Source: Orychophragmus violaceus
Lineage: Eukaryota > Streptophyta > Magnoliopsida > Brassicales > Brassicaceae
Reading direction: 5' to 3'
DNA length: 64,000 nucleotides
Assembly: GCA_030180135.1 (NCBI GenBank)
Contig: CM058234.1
Coordinates: forward strand, 5,515,543-5,579,542
Positions 1-12,016 of the stretch are shown one piece after another. Positions within the stretch are counted from its first letter, which is position 1; every line of letters begins with the position of its first letter. Made by a program: the position numbers and the translations under genes. The notes beneath the pieces were generated by a model that was not told where the DNA came from, made no database searches, and saw only the letters and a list, made by a program, of their open reading frames with translations.

Positions 1-670
1 ATTTGTTTAACGTAATCTTTTTAGATTAAACTGCGGCTAAATTTCAAAACTTGTATTTTTTTATTTCTAGTTACATATCTAGTTTGAATAATAATTATAG
101 ATATGATCATGTTAACAGGCGCTAATATTGTGTTCATTGTATAATAAAAGAGGGTTTTTGAATTACCAATTTACCATATTAAATCATGAGAGTAGGTACT
201 AGAGCATTTTTACATATCTATGGATTGTATACTTAAAACAGTGGATGCAATTACATACAACTAGGTTAAAATATAAGTTAAGATTAAAGGGACCCAAGAT
301 TAAATGAATAGCCATTGAGGATTAGGGCTAGCTAGCTGGAAGTGATATATATTATTTTTTGAACTGATATATTATTATTATTACGCAACCTGCATGCACC
401 AAAGACAGTAATTTTCTGCTGTATGGAATAGTTGGAATTAATTTATATAATTTGAAGCATGATTATATTTATATAAAAAGAAAATATATATTACGTATTT
501 GTCAAAAATAGAGAAAAACGAAAATACAATAAAGCATATGAGGTGCAGATACATCATGACAAAGATAATGTCACTGCTTTTTGGAGATTGGCTCTCATCC
601 CAAAAAAACTTTCTTATCTTAAACGCCTTTTCTCAAATAAAAAGAGGCCATTTTAATTACAGTAGTTTTT
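1..670. other. AT-rich intergenic sequence, no gene seen
   Basis: Very AT-rich DNA with no open frame of interest on either strand. I see no RNA gene, terminal repeat or exon-like structure. It runs up to the inverted-repeat element that starts near 671. Confidence 0.6.
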
Positions 671-1038
671 AGAGAAAAGTCATAAAATAGCACAAAAAAC
701 ATACCTTATCATAAATATAGCACCAAGGAAAATAATTCACATTTTTAGCATTATTTTAATTACAAAAACTTTTATAGCATTATATAATTTAGGGTTTAAG
801 GTTAATTATTTAGGGTTTAGGGTTAATTATTTAGGGTTTAGGGTTTAGTATTTAGGATTTAGGGTTTATTATTCAAGGTTAGGGTTTAGTATTTAGGGTT
901 TAGGGTTTAGTATTTAAGATTTAGGGTTATGGCTAATTTAGTGACAAAACATGTTTTTGTGCTATTTTTATGATTTTTCTTCTTTGGTGCTATATTTTTG
1001 ACAACTCATGTTTTTGTGCTATTAATGCGATTTGCCCT
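671..1038. mobile_element. MITE-like inverted-repeat element with telomere-like interior
   Basis: The left part (about 675-735) carries motifs for 'gtcataaaatagcac' and 'atagcaccaagg'. The right part (about 955-1035) carries the same motifs inverted: 'gtgctatttttatgat', 'ttggtgctata' and 'gtgctattaatgcga'. This makes long imperfect terminal inverted repeats. The interior (789-935) consists of degenerate TTTAGGG units. No coding capacity is seen. The exact ends and a target duplication were not resolved, so superfamily assignment is open. Confidence 0.5.
789..935. repeat. Interstitial telomere-like TTTAGGG array
   Basis: At least nine TTTAGGG or one-off units (ttagggttt, ttaagatttaggg and similar) occur in about 150 bp, mixed with 'attat' spacers. 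The unit is the plant telomere repeat. Because the array sits symmetrically inside the inverted-repeat element, it is more likely part of that element than a healed chromosome end. Confidence 0.7.
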
Positions 1039-1752
1039 AGTTTTTAAACAAGACAAATTAAAGGAGTTAATATTTATTTATACATGAACAAATTTATTAC
1101 ATCAAAACTTAAGATACAATTATGGTTTTACCACAACCTTTAGTTTAGAAAAGGACATATATATCACAATAGTGAACTGGTTTATAACAGAAAAAAAGCT
1201 GGTATAAACAATCTCAAATTGCTTATTTGTAATATTTATGATTTAGTTTTAATAATGAATTTTGTGAGTAAATATATGATTCATTAAAATGATTTAGAAA
1301 TTGAAATTGATGGTAAAATTGGTTTTATTATCTAAATTACATAAAATACAAGAAAACGAATAAGAAAAATTATAGATAAGAAAAGTAAATTAGATGATAC
1401 TAATGTCTGCATTTATTAACTACCCTAAACAATATTAGTATCATGAAACTTAATAGTTTGTGATTTTTGTGCTAAAATTGAAGTATTATCCTAAATTTCT
1501 ATTAATTTTTTTGTCAAACATTAACAAGTAGTAAAAGTTATAAATGTTTTCACAAATGCAAATTCTAGAAAAAAATTTAGACCTCAATTTAGTTCCGAAA
1601 GATGCCAAATCAATCGCAAATAAATTGAGACCCAAAATCAAGAGTAGCAATCTAAGAACCCAAATTACATCAGAAGACCAAAAATTAAAGCATATCCCTT
1701 ATAGTTAAGTAGTCCATTTATGTTAGTTTTGAGATCTGTTTTAGCGTATACA
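1039..1752. other. AT-rich intergenic sequence
   Basis: AT-rich DNA with no credible coding frame, RNA gene or paired terminal repeats that I can see. It ends at the A nucleotide that flanks the Helitron start at 1753. Confidence 0.5.
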
Positions 1753-2457
1753 TCAATACTATTAAAAAATTAGAGTGGTTAGGAAACTAACCTTTAGAAC
1801 ATGTGTTATTTATAATTTATGCCATTGCACATTAATGATTTAATTAAATTTCATTAAGGATAATTAAGGAATATAACATTATCTCTACAATTTATGTTTC
1901 CAAACAAGACAATTATTAAACATATAGCCAAACAACCAAAATATAATGAATTATACTTTCCTAATTAATTAAAATTGAAACAAATGTATATACAATCATT
2001 AAACTATTAAATAAATTGATAAATACAATTAAATAACTTATATATCAACTATTTTTATATATATAAGTTAATATTCTATAATTTATGATTTAGTTTAAAA
2101 TATATTTATAATATATTCTAATATCTTCTTTATTTTTGTTTCAAATATATATATATATGTACATATTTCGATTGATTTTTTTTACAATTGCACTTTTTAG
2201 CAGGTTCTTCCATCAAATTGCAAAATATTTAAATCATTGAATGGGTTGAAAAATAAATTAGCATAAACGGACCACTACAACATGTGTTATATATATATAT
2301 ATATATATAAACGGATTGTTTTGTTTCTACTTTCGTAAATATTTAATTATTAAATATAAAACATTTTTATAATTATCTATTGTTTTATAAAATAATATTT
2401 TAGATAAATTCATATAATATTAAACGTATACCACATAACTTTTACAATGGTTGTTCT

Positions 2458-2488
<31 letters not shown>

Positions 2489-2751
2489 TTTAAACAATGA
2501 TCTTACGATACAACACGGATTAAAATATATAATGCAAAATCGTTATTTTAATATCTTTTTCCAAATAACAAACAATTCATTTTAAAAATAATCTAAATTA
2601 TTAATTCACTTTTTATAATACGGGTTAAACAATTATAATCAAATTATATTACATAATTAAAAATCTAAATTACTATGAACAAAATAAACAAAAAAAATAA
2701 AATTTATAAAGAAAATAAACTCGCGCTTTCTAAGCGCGGGTCAAAATCTAG
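1753..2751 (+). mobile_element. Non-autonomous Helitron
   Basis: The 5' end reads TCAATACTATTAAAAA, and host A precedes it at 1752. The 3' end has a hairpin (CGCGCTT ... AAGCGCG, 2722-2738), nine bases, then CTAG at 2748-2751, followed by host T at 2752. A 5' TC, a 3' hairpin plus CTRR and insertion between A and T define Helitrons. The first 100 bases resemble those of the element at 57623. The interior is AT-rich with TA and AC microsatellites (2286-2309, 2459-2489) and has no RepHel gene. Confidence 0.8.
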
Positions 2752-3265
2752 TATTAACATATAATGGATGTACTAATCATAGACGTTTAATCGTAATATA
2801 AAAAGAGGGGGAAAGTTGAAAACACACATGGGAATTCAGCAATAAATAAAAAGATTGCTAATCAAGTACGAGGACCCTAGAGAAAACTGAAATGTATACG
2901 CAATAATTAAAGCTTTTGGGATTGTGATTGTCTACTGTTCTTCTACGTACATGCATGATTAATCTCATAAAACCATATATATACACTTTTTCTTATGTTA
3001 CTTATTACTAATACCATTTTTATTTTAGGACTTATATAAGAATATTTTAAGAAAAAAAGGAAGCAATTGCATTGGTGTGCGCATCAATGGTCGGCTTTCC
3101 ATCAAACGGTAAGATCAATGAATGTCCAAATCCCCACCGCAGATCCTGCCTCACTGTTCCTTTTCTTTCTTCTCCCATTACTTTACCCAATATCCATCTA
3201 TAGACTATAGTTCTATATTAGACACACCAACACAATCAAAATATATATTGGCAAAATCGATGAAC
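2752..3265. other. Intergenic sequence between Helitron and hAT-like element
   Basis: No gene-like structure is seen. A short plus-strand frame that starts at 3122 runs on into the adjacent transposon and shows no recognisable domain. Confidence 0.4.
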
Positions 3266-3273
3266 AATGGAAG

Positions 3274-3842
3274 TAGGCCTGGGCATTTTAACCGGAACCG
3301 ATTACCCGAACTGGAACCGACCCGAAATTATCCGATCCGAAACCGATTTGATTATATAGCATTTATCCGATGGGTAATTTATTTTGGAATCGTGGGTATT
3401 GGGTAATACCCGGAACCGAACCGATATCCGAACGGGTACCCGAATGACCCGAAAAATATTAAATATATTAGTTATTTTCGGATATTATATGTATAATTTT
3501 GGTATTATGAGTATTTTTAAAGTTTTATTTTCAGTTTTTGAATATATTTTGATATTTCGAATAATATTTTCTGTTTTTTCTTTGTTTTTGGTTATATTTG
3601 CTAGTTTTCGGGAAAAAAAAATCTAGATTTTTGGGTCTAATTCAGATATTTTTACAAATTTCGGGTAAAATTCGGTTCTAAATTTTTAGACCCGAACCGA
3701 CCCGGAACCGATTGGATCCGAACCGATACCCGACTCGAAATTGCATATGTACCCATTGGGTAAAATTTTTCTCAACCTGAAAGAACCGGAACCGAATGGA
3801 TCCTACCTGGAACCGACCCGAATATCCGAATGCCCAGGCCTA
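3274..3842. mobile_element. hAT-like non-autonomous element with 8-bp TSD
   Basis: Terminal inverted repeats are TAGGCCTGGGCAT on the left and its complement ending CCCAGGCCTA on the right. The identical 8-bp direct repeat AATGGAAG flanks it at 3266-3273 and 3843-3850. An 8-bp duplication is the hAT hallmark. Both arms are rich in ACCCGAACCGA-type repeats, so the element could fold into a long imperfect hairpin. The centre is AT-rich and has no transposase gene. Related copies lie at 32092 and 44193. Confidence 0.85.
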
Positions 3843-3850
3843 AATGGAAG

Positions 3851-6118
3851 AATGAAATATTGGTCGAACAAAATATGAGGAAGATGACTATTTTTTATAG
3901 TCGGTGAAATTAATAACACATTATCGTTTGTCTTCTTCTTTTTTTTGGGTTATGTGGAGTTGTGTTTTTGATATTATCGCATTTTGATGCATTTAGGTGA
4001 GTATTAAGTTATTGTTTTGGATTCTTTTCGCATTCATTCATGTTTTTTATCCATCTTTGTTGCATTTAGCCATTAAGTGTATTGAGAGTTCGGATCTTGC
4101 ATGTTTAGGTGTAGATATTTGCATTTAGTCATGTTTAAGAACATTTTGCATTTGCATAGATTTTTTTTCCAGCTATTGGATAGCTACTTGAATGACTTGG
4201 GAACACTTGAAGCTAGTTGAAATAGAGAAACATGAAGAAAGAGGCGATATGGAGACGTTGTGGATCGTGCCGCGGGCATGAAGAGACCGCGACCGAAGTG
4301 AAGCTTTTACGGCTTGACCGTGGTCTGTGCAGCGGTTAGAAGGCAAACCGCAAGATGCCTCGCGGTTGGCATCGCTGTCGAAGAAGAAACCGCAAGCAAA
4401 TGAGGAATTCGGGCCGTTTGATTTGCGGTTGGTGATGCGGCTGAAGGCAGAACCGCGGGATCCTTTGCGGAACCGTTGGCGGACCTATTTTTGTTCTTTT
4501 ACCAAACATTTTCATCTTGTGTTTTTGGGTTGATCCAGGTTTGTTGGGCCGACCCAGCTAAAAAATAGACTCTTTTAAATAGATTTTTGGTACAAATACC
4601 CAAGAAAGATCTCATCTCTTTTACTATCTTGTAAACATATAAACCCTTTTGAGATTTTACCATTTTTATGCAAGTTTGTTGATTTCTATTTGGTTTTCTT
4701 CTTAATCTCTCTTATCTCTCTCTTAACATATGATTCTCATGGATTATTGTGTTAAGAGCATGATTAGTGAGTAGTCTTCTCAAGGCTTGTGGGTTAGGTA
4801 GTATTATGGTGATTCAGAATGATTCATGGATGTTTAGGGCTAGATTGTCTTTAATCCTTCCTATTTAAGTGTTTTAATGCTTGATTAACCCTGATAATAT
4901 TGATTATGATGTTATGACTTTTGTTGCACGCCATGTGTTGGATAAAATGCTAGATATAACTTTGATAAGGATTTACATATTTTAGCTCATGGAAATGAAT
5001 GTCTAAAGTGCTTATTAGCTATAGAGAATTGGAGATTAATGCTTGTCTATCCTTGATTCACAAATAAGAATGTGATCTTGATTAGAGATTTTGAGAAAGT
5101 AATTAGTACCAAGAGATTAGATTAGTTGATATTTGTGTTCTTTGCTCAAATATTATCATTTTTGATGATTGATTAAGCATCCATGATAGCTCTATCTCAC
5201 TCTATCCATTGACTTTGACCTATTGTCCTTGCCTGTATTTCTGATTTCTTGAGTTTGATCTTGTTTTGTTGTTTTCTTTTTAACTTCTGTTAAGTTGGTT
5301 TAATCTTTTGTTAAGTTATTATTTAGTTTGAATTATGTTTAGCTTGTTAGAATTACAAACTGAATTGTTTGTTTGAATTTTTGGGTTTAATGCATTCTAA
5401 TTGGTTTAATCTCATCACATTTATAAATAGATAACCCCTTAATCCTTTATACTACAACATCATAGTGTTTGGGGGCGATTGATAACTCTATAGTAAAATC
5501 TACTTATCAGTCTTTCAAGTTGAAATAATGATTATAGTAGAAATACATTCATGCTTTGTTACAAAAAAAAAAAAATTATATTTATGCTTAGGATGTTGGT
5601 CAGTATGAATTTAGAAATTTTATGCTAAATTTATTTTAAACCTACAATATGTGAAAATTGTTGGAGATTGTGAATCTGATATTTTTGAAAGTTCATAGAA
5701 CGTTGAGGATTAAGTTGCTTAATCGTAAACTTCTGTTATGTGATATAATTTATTTGTAGACAATACTTTATTTAAATTCATGAATCTTATTTTTTTTTTT
5801 TAAGATTCTAAGTTTTTTTTTTTGAACGTTTTTGGGTCAAAGTTAGTTTTAACCAAGTTTTCAAATTAATAAAAACAGGTGAAAAGATGACAACGTACAT
5901 AAAAGTATTAAATAAGAATAACTCTAAAATCTCAGAATTGCTATCTAGCTAAAAAATGAGAAGAGAATAATGATACTAAAAGGATACAAGCACATCAAAG
6001 ACTAAACAGTAAATAGCCAACTCCAATCAAATAGATACCACACATGATCAATGTTGTAAAGAGAAAGAAAGAAACAAGAGTTTCCCAAACCAATGACCAT
6101 ATAAATTGATAGTCGAGC
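3851..6118. other. Unclassified repeat-like region, no gene seen
   Basis: Between about 4230 and 4480 the sequence is GC-richer than its neighbours and full of 'accgcg/cgcggtt' motifs. The rest (4560-5470) is T-rich with no splice-consistent exons. It has the look of a non-coding leader of an old LTR retrotransposon, but I found no LTR pair, primer-binding site or protein domain. The 68-codon frame at 4327-4533 is not recognisable. Poly-A/T runs lie near 5563 and 5790-5823. Confidence 0.3.
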
Positions 6119-6207
6119 CTATCACTAGCAACGAGATGAAGCTAATCATGAAACCAGTAATTTCTTTCACAAATCCAGTGAGTCGAATCACTTTCAACCC
6201 CCCCCCC
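6119..6207. repeat. First unit of an 89-bp tandem repeat interrupted by a CACTA element
   Basis: The segment from ctatcactagcaac to the poly-C tract (6119-6207) recurs. A second unit starts at 6208, is broken after 14 bases by the CACTA insertion at 6222, and resumes at 9395 through the second poly-C tract near 9475. The two units differ at few positions. Confidence 0.7.
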
Positions 6208-6865
6208 CTATCACTAGCAACCACTACAAGAAAAAGCTCTATTCTTAGCACACGAAAAACGCCATCGTATGTATATGATGGCGTTTGTGATAATGCTATG
6301 TCTGCCCCAGCTATAATAGGTAGGCCATATATGATAGCGTTTTCGTCTGTGCTATTATATCGTTTACCTATGATAGCAATATTTTCTTCTTGCTATTACT
6401 AGGCTTACTATAACACATTATATGTATCGTAATATATTTTATTATAGCTTTATATCAATGCTATGTATTTTTAAGTAGTATTATTCAATTGTTTTGATTC
6501 CTATTTTTACATATTATTAATTAATTATAATTTTATATTTGATTAAAAAGATATTTCATAAATTATTAAAAGTTAAATAAATATAATATTACATTACAAA
6601 TACCAAAGACAAACCTACAAAATTCTAACATATTCATAACATTGTTCCATTGATTATTAAACACTTAGAGTTGCTTCTCACTTGATATTCTCTTCTTTGC
6701 TTTGAGTCTCGACTTCACATGTAGGAGACTCTTGATCAGAATTCACATAAGTGCTCTATTCCTCAGTGTCAATAGACACGAGCCGGTAGATTTTTGTCTG
6801 TAAAGGGGAAGAAAGAGGACAACAATAAGCTTTTAATAATTCACCACCAAACAAACCAATAAAAT

Positions 6866-7066
6866 GAAACTCTGAAAGAACACATAAAGAATCTGTCTAT
6901 CAAGTGATATGTATCTTTACGATGCTTATCAAATACCTGCAGCCTCTAAAACAAAACTTACATAATGAAACTCTAAAAGAACATGCAAAGAATTTGCCTA
7001 TCAAGTGTGTGTATCTTTACGATGCTTATCAAATATCTGCAGCCTCTAAAACAAAACTTACATCAT
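6866..7066. repeat. Tandem duplication of about 101 bp inside the Pack-CACTA
   Basis: The segment that begins gaaactctgaaagaac (6866) is repeated from 6967 with a few substitutions. Each unit contains the string tctttacgatgcttatcaa. The duplication lies in non-coding DNA downstream of the captured gene fragment. Confidence 0.7.
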
Positions 7067-7566
7067 TTGGACGAGCAACTTAGCTGAGGACTAGTTCACC
7101 TGAAAGTAAACGGCACAAGATGATCAAAGAATGTGTTCAACTTACAATAAAAGAGATACATGTGTTGCAGAGAAGCTAACTTAACTAACTAACCAGGAAT
7201 AGATGGATGAAAATATCCAAAGCATCGACGACCTATTCCAATCTTCTCTTGAGATCCAAGAGGTTGTTGATTGGATATTTGGCTACACCACCTTTATGAA
7301 TAACACGTTATTAAATCAAACACAATTATTTTAACCATCTCACAACTATTTTAACCATCTCAAATAGCTGAGATCTATGGTAATGGAAACGACTAATGCA
7401 ATGTGAGATAGTTTTACCTCTTGAATGTCATTTTGCAACATCAGCCAGCAGGTTTCTCTCTGCCGTGACATGTTCCACCTACAAAATGTATATTAATTTA
7501 ACCAAATACTAGGTAGAGAAAGACCCAAATACAGAGGCTTTGTTGGAAAAACTTGCCTGGTGAATG

Positions 7567-8081
7567 CAAGGCCTACATTGTGCGGGAAAATGGTGACGCC
7601 ATAGACGTTGTTGTGACCGTGAACAGCATCAATCCCATAGATCATGGGGGTCCCAAGGCCGGTGGAAAGTGACGCCTTTTGAATCTCATTGGCCATGTTC
7701 ACCCAAGATCCATGAGTGGCCTTTGGCGCAGGCACACTTCCTCCACCGCTCAACACACTCCCTACACATACACAAAAGATAAAACCCACAGTGTCAACTC
7801 ACTTAGACAATCTATCGAACACTTAACAAACACAAATCCTCATATTTCTTCTCCTTACCAATGAAGTACTTCTTCATGACTTCAGGTGTGGCGATGCTGC
7901 GTTCGATCTGAACCATTTGACCAATCTTCTCTTGGAGATTCATACGGTTCATCAAATCTACGATTCTTGCACCCAAAGGCTGCTTTGGGTCATTGTACTT
8001 TGGAGAACCCTCAGTAGCAGCAGCAGCGGCCAGGGTACAGAACAGCAGAAGAAGACATAAAGCCCTACTCAAAGTCCCCAT
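7567..8081 (-). pseudogene. Captured N-terminal fragment of a glycosyl hydrolase family 3 gene
   Basis: Two exons can be read on the minus strand. Exon A (8081-7859) starts with ATG and encodes a signal peptide (hydrophobic residues about 8-22), then QPLGARIVDLMNRMNLQEKI and VQIERS..., the usual N-terminus of plant GH3 beta-glucosidases/xylosidases. It ends at a GTAAGG donor. Exon B (7761 to about 7567) joins in frame (phase 1) and contains GIDAVHGHNNVYG, the GH3 substrate-pocket motif, and ends near a possible GC donor. The catalytic aspartate region and the C-terminal domain are absent. A functional enzyme is impossible, but a secreted short peptide or chimeric transcript could be made. It lies entirely inside the CACTA ends, so it was captured by the transposon. 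Confidence 0.85.
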
Positions 8082-9502
8082 TTTTCTTCAACACAACTGC
8101 AGATAATCAGATCTAAGCTCTTAGTCAGAGGAACTGTTCCATTGTCTATCATATAATGAATAACATAACATATTGCTAGAAAACTATGGTCAAGCTGGAG
8201 GAAACAAGAACAAAAATCTAAAGAATGAAACAACTTCGCAAAACCGAAAACTTGGATGAATTTAAGAAAGTAGCATCACCAGAAACATCTGTAAAATCAA
8301 AACTTTTGCTTTTTTTTTATGTTGGTCGGTTTTAGAAAATCAGATCTTAGAGTACAAAGAAGAAACCCAGATGAGAATGTTAAAAATGGGAATAGTTAAG
8401 AATCTTTATTGGTGTTGGTACAGACCAAGAAGAGGAAAAGAATAAAATTACGATTGGATTGGAGAAGACAAAGAAACTTACAGTCTTGGAAATGGGGTAG
8501 GGAGAGATCGAAGAAGAAGAAAGATGATACTTAGTGAATTGAAACAGTCAACAGTTTCACCAAATCCTGTAAACAATCCGACATAGATTAACAACAGCCG
8601 CTTATTGTGTTTCTATAGCTTGCATATTAAAATCAGACGAATACCAGAACATAACATAAATTGTCAAAACTCACAGAGCCGTTCGTGAATATTCTCATCA
8701 ACGAAGCAGAGAGAATGAAGCAGAGGATACAAAAGAATTTACTTTAACAGGAATCGCAAAGTCAGGAAACTGAGGTTGGAGACGACGAGGAGACTCCGAT
8801 GGAGTGGAACAAACCCTGAAACGATGATGCAAACAAAACAAGTAAGATAAAAAAAAGAAGTAAAACACGATTTTGAATCAGATTGAGCAGCAAATCCAAA
8901 ATCGAAAGCTCAAACCCAAAAATCATGTTCTTACAATAAAATCGAAATCAGATTGAGCCTATTTCAATCGACAGTGAGAAGCAGATGGAGAGGACCAGGC
9001 CGGCTTCTTCAGAGACGAGGAGACGCAGGAGATGGAGTTAGGGTTTGGGTGATGGCTATGTCCGAGAGAGAGACGAAAAGCAAAAATATGAAAGGGGAGA
9101 AGGAGATCTGGAAAATTTTTTTATTTTTTTTTGTTTAATATATGTAGAGTTAAAAAGAATAATGGGCCAAACCTAACAAAATTTCAGGAAATATAAGAGG
9201 GAAACTTGGCGGTGGAATAAAATTTTGTTAAGTATTGGCGGGTTAGGCTATTTTTGTTTCCCGCTTACTCATTTATTATCTTAGCGTTATATGATTGCTA
9301 TTAAAAGTAAAAAAAATCTGAAATTTATCAACAATAGCAGTTTGAAAAATCGTGCTATTATATTATGCTATCAATACGCATAATTTTTGTAGTGAACGAG
9401 ATGAAGCTAATCATGAAACCACTAATTTCTTTCACAAAAACCAGTGAGTCGAATCACTTTCAACCCCCCCCCCCATGGCTGATCACTACGAACCAATCGA
9501 CA

Positions 9503-9776
9503 ATAGCCCTGTTCGGAGTGAAGACATTGTGGCAACGTCCAAAACCAAATTCAAAGAACAAAATAAAGATCTGTGATAGCTTTAAGCCGCTGCAAATATT
9601 TCCAGCGAAAAAATAAAGAAATTTAAGCCGCTGCAAATACTTGCGGCAGCGTTTTCGAAGTTATCATCATTTCCGGCGTCTATTTTTCTCTTTTCCAGTG
9701 TTATATGCTTGTTGTTTACGTTATTTTTTTTTAGCCGCAGCTGTTGACGCAGCGTCTTCACACCGAACAGGGCTAT
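9503..9776. mobile_element. Short TIR element (MITE), superfamily uncertain
   Basis: The left arm ATAGCCCTGTTCGGAGTGAA and the right arm ending TTCACACCGAACAGGGCTAT are inverted repeats of more than 30 bp with mismatches. Both arms continue into GACGCTGCG-like sequence. The interior has further 'gccgctgcaaatat' repeats. I could not find a clear target duplication, so hAT and PIF/Harbinger both remain possible. Confidence 0.6.
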
Positions 9777-10083
9777 AGTGTGAAATAAAACATAAATCAT
9801 CATTTTTTTTCTATACAGAAACCAAAACTGACCGAGTGAGTTATTCATGTTGTTGGGTAAACCAACTATGATGCAAATTATGATGCAAATTTTTAAGTTA
9901 ATGACATAATATATGGACCAACATTACCACATATCGTGGTTCAAACTAACATTTTGATTTGAAATATAATTTTCACATACCCCCATTCAATCTTAGAAAC
10001 ATGAGTTGCCACTTTTTTTGGTCAACAAACAACTTTGATTCAAAGCTTAAGCTAACGAGGCAGACTGTGCAAACACATCGGTT
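9777..10083. other. Intergenic sequence left of the LINE
   Basis: AT-rich host sequence with no gene seen. It ends at the left copy of the LINE target-site duplication (10084-10093). Confidence 0.4.
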
Positions 10084-10221
10084 GAGCTATTATTATTTTT
10101 ATTTTTTTTTGAATGAATGTAAAATTATATTCAATCCAAAAAAACTTTTTTATATCAAGTGCATCTTATTATTTGTGTCAAAGAATAAGCTAATCTATAA
10201 ACGTATTAAAAAGATCTATCT

Positions 10222-11997
10222 TTAGCTTCTTGTACTGAACCAAATTCCCAAACCGTTTGGGTACGGTCCTCTTCCGTCTTGGTTTATTGCGGACAGTTGA
10301 TTCCGAACAGCTTTTTCAATTTGTCTGGTTACCGTGTGATGGTCCAGAGGCTTTCCTCCGTGTCTCCTTTGATTTCGTTCCCGCCATATCGTATGCACAG
10401 CCACCTCAAATGTGTATCTCAACAGATACAGCTTTGTATTGTTGCAAGCTGTCCCTGAGGTAATCCTAACCATATCCTCCCAAGTATTTGAGTAGTGTTG
10501 CTTCAACAATCCTTTGACGAGAGCTGCCCAAACATCAGATGAGTATTTTCACTCAAAAAATAAGTGTGCTCTCGTTTCTTGATGCCCGGTACATAAAACA
10601 CATGAAGGATCAATTCTTGAGTTCCATGCCAGCATCCTATCACCAGTCGTTAATCTGTTGTGCATTGCAACCCAAAGGATAAAAGAGTACCTTGGGGTAT
10701 GCTGCTTGAACCAGATACTCTTGATCCATTCACAAACATCGAAGCTTTCCCGAAGTTGCAGCCAAGTATTAGTCGCTGAGAATTTATATTTGAAAACGTC
10801 CTGCTTGTGCTTCCATAAGGCCCGGTCTTCTCCCATGTTATCAACACAAATCAACCGCATGGAGTCTATCTCATCTTCAATTTCGTTGAGGAGATTAACT
10901 CTGTGTCTCCGCCTTCTATGGGAGAGTATTACCTCTTTAACTGTCGCTGAATCGGATATGCCCAAGTCAATCAATCCCCGACTCCCCAACAGGTCAATGA
11001 GCCTTCCTTTGGTCGACCAACAATCCTGCCAGAAGTATGTTTCGCTGCCACTATGAACTTCCATTTTGTGAAATCCCTTTGTTATCTCTCTAAGCTTGAG
11101 GATCTTCCTCCACACCCATGAGCCGCTTATAGTATTTTCTTTAATGGACCAGAAAGATCCTTTTCGAATAAGGTATGTTTGGATCCATCGAACCCATAAG
11201 GAAGGTTGAGCAGAGTTTATTCGCCATATCAGATTTAGTCCTGCGACCGTGTTGACATCTTTAAGACGCCTCAGACCAAGGCCTCCTTCAGACTTTAATT
11301 TACAGAGATCCTCCCATTTGATTTTTGCTTTACTTCCTTTAAGTTCCGGACCTGACCATATGAAGGCTGAGCATAGCTTCTCAATTGCTTTCAAACAGGA
11401 GCTTGGGAGCCTAAAAGCTGCCATCCAGAAGTTAGTTAAGCTCATTATTACTGACCTGACTAGCTGAACACGACCAGCATACGAAAGGAATCTCCCTGTC
11501 CATGAGCTTATACGTTTCCTGATCTTTTCCAGAAGTGGGAGATAGTCTGCAATTGTCATTCTTTTTGGCATTAATGGGAGTCCTAAATACCGTACCGACA
11601 GCTGTCCTGATGCAAATGGGAATGAGGATAGGATTGCGTCTTCATTTGAGTCTGTGACTCCAGACATAAAGAGCTTAGACTTTTCCAGACTTATTGCTAA
11701 GCCTGAGTATTTCTCAAACTCCCTGAACACTTGTAAAACCCCTTCGATTGATCTTCTCTGTCCATCTGTGAAGACCATGATATCGTCAGCAAAGCATAAG
11801 TGTGTCAAGGATATGTTCTGGCACTTCGGGTGATATCCCATCTTCTTATCCCTTGCTGCCTTGTCCAACATCTTTGACAACACATTGATGCAGATCACAA
11901 ACAGATACGGAGACAATGCACAGCCTTGTCTAAGTCCCCTTTCACTCCGAAAAAACCCAGCCAGTTCTCCGTTTATCTGGATTGAAAAGGAAGCTGT
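10222..11997 (-). pseudogene. LINE ORF2 C-terminal half: reverse transcriptase core and zf-RVT region
   Basis: Reading from the copia junction leftward, the frame gives SERGLRQGCALSPYLFVICI and then HLCFADDIMVF, the RT catalytic FADD box. After the thumb region comes the zinc-binding RVT domain (SCVLCTGHQETRAHLFFE). A stop follows near 10549 (FFE then TGA). A further piece (10509-10222) encodes the usual plant LINE C-terminus with RRHGGKP. These breaks make it non-functional. It continues upstream at 19299-19976. Confidence 0.9.
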
Positions 11998-12016
11998 AGA
12001 AATACAGATTTTAATC

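Larger units (their letters stand above)
6222..9394. mobile_element. Pack-CACTA element carrying a GH3 gene fragment
   Basis: The left end is CACTACAAGAAAAAGC and the right end is its inverted relative TTTTTGTAGTG. The 3-bp direct repeat AAC flanks both sides (6219-6221, 9395-9397). CACTA termini with a 3-bp duplication define the En/Spm superfamily. Both subterminal regions carry repeated GATAGC/GCTATT-type motifs, the likely transposase sites. No transposase gene is present. Instead the interior holds part of a host-type glycosyl hydrolase 3 gene (7490-8081), so this is a non-autonomous gene-capturing element. Confidence 0.9.

Noticed and set aside
3122..3626. Two overlapping plus-strand frames
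   Set aside because: Both run across the end and arms of the hAT-like element and consist of translated CCGAACC repeats and AT-rich sequence.
4327..4533. 68-codon frame in a GC-richer patch
   Set aside because: No domain, no exon signals, and the repeated accgcg motifs suggest non-coding repeat sequence.
10658..11056. 132-codon plus-strand frame
   Set aside because: It is the antisense shadow of the LINE reverse transcriptase.
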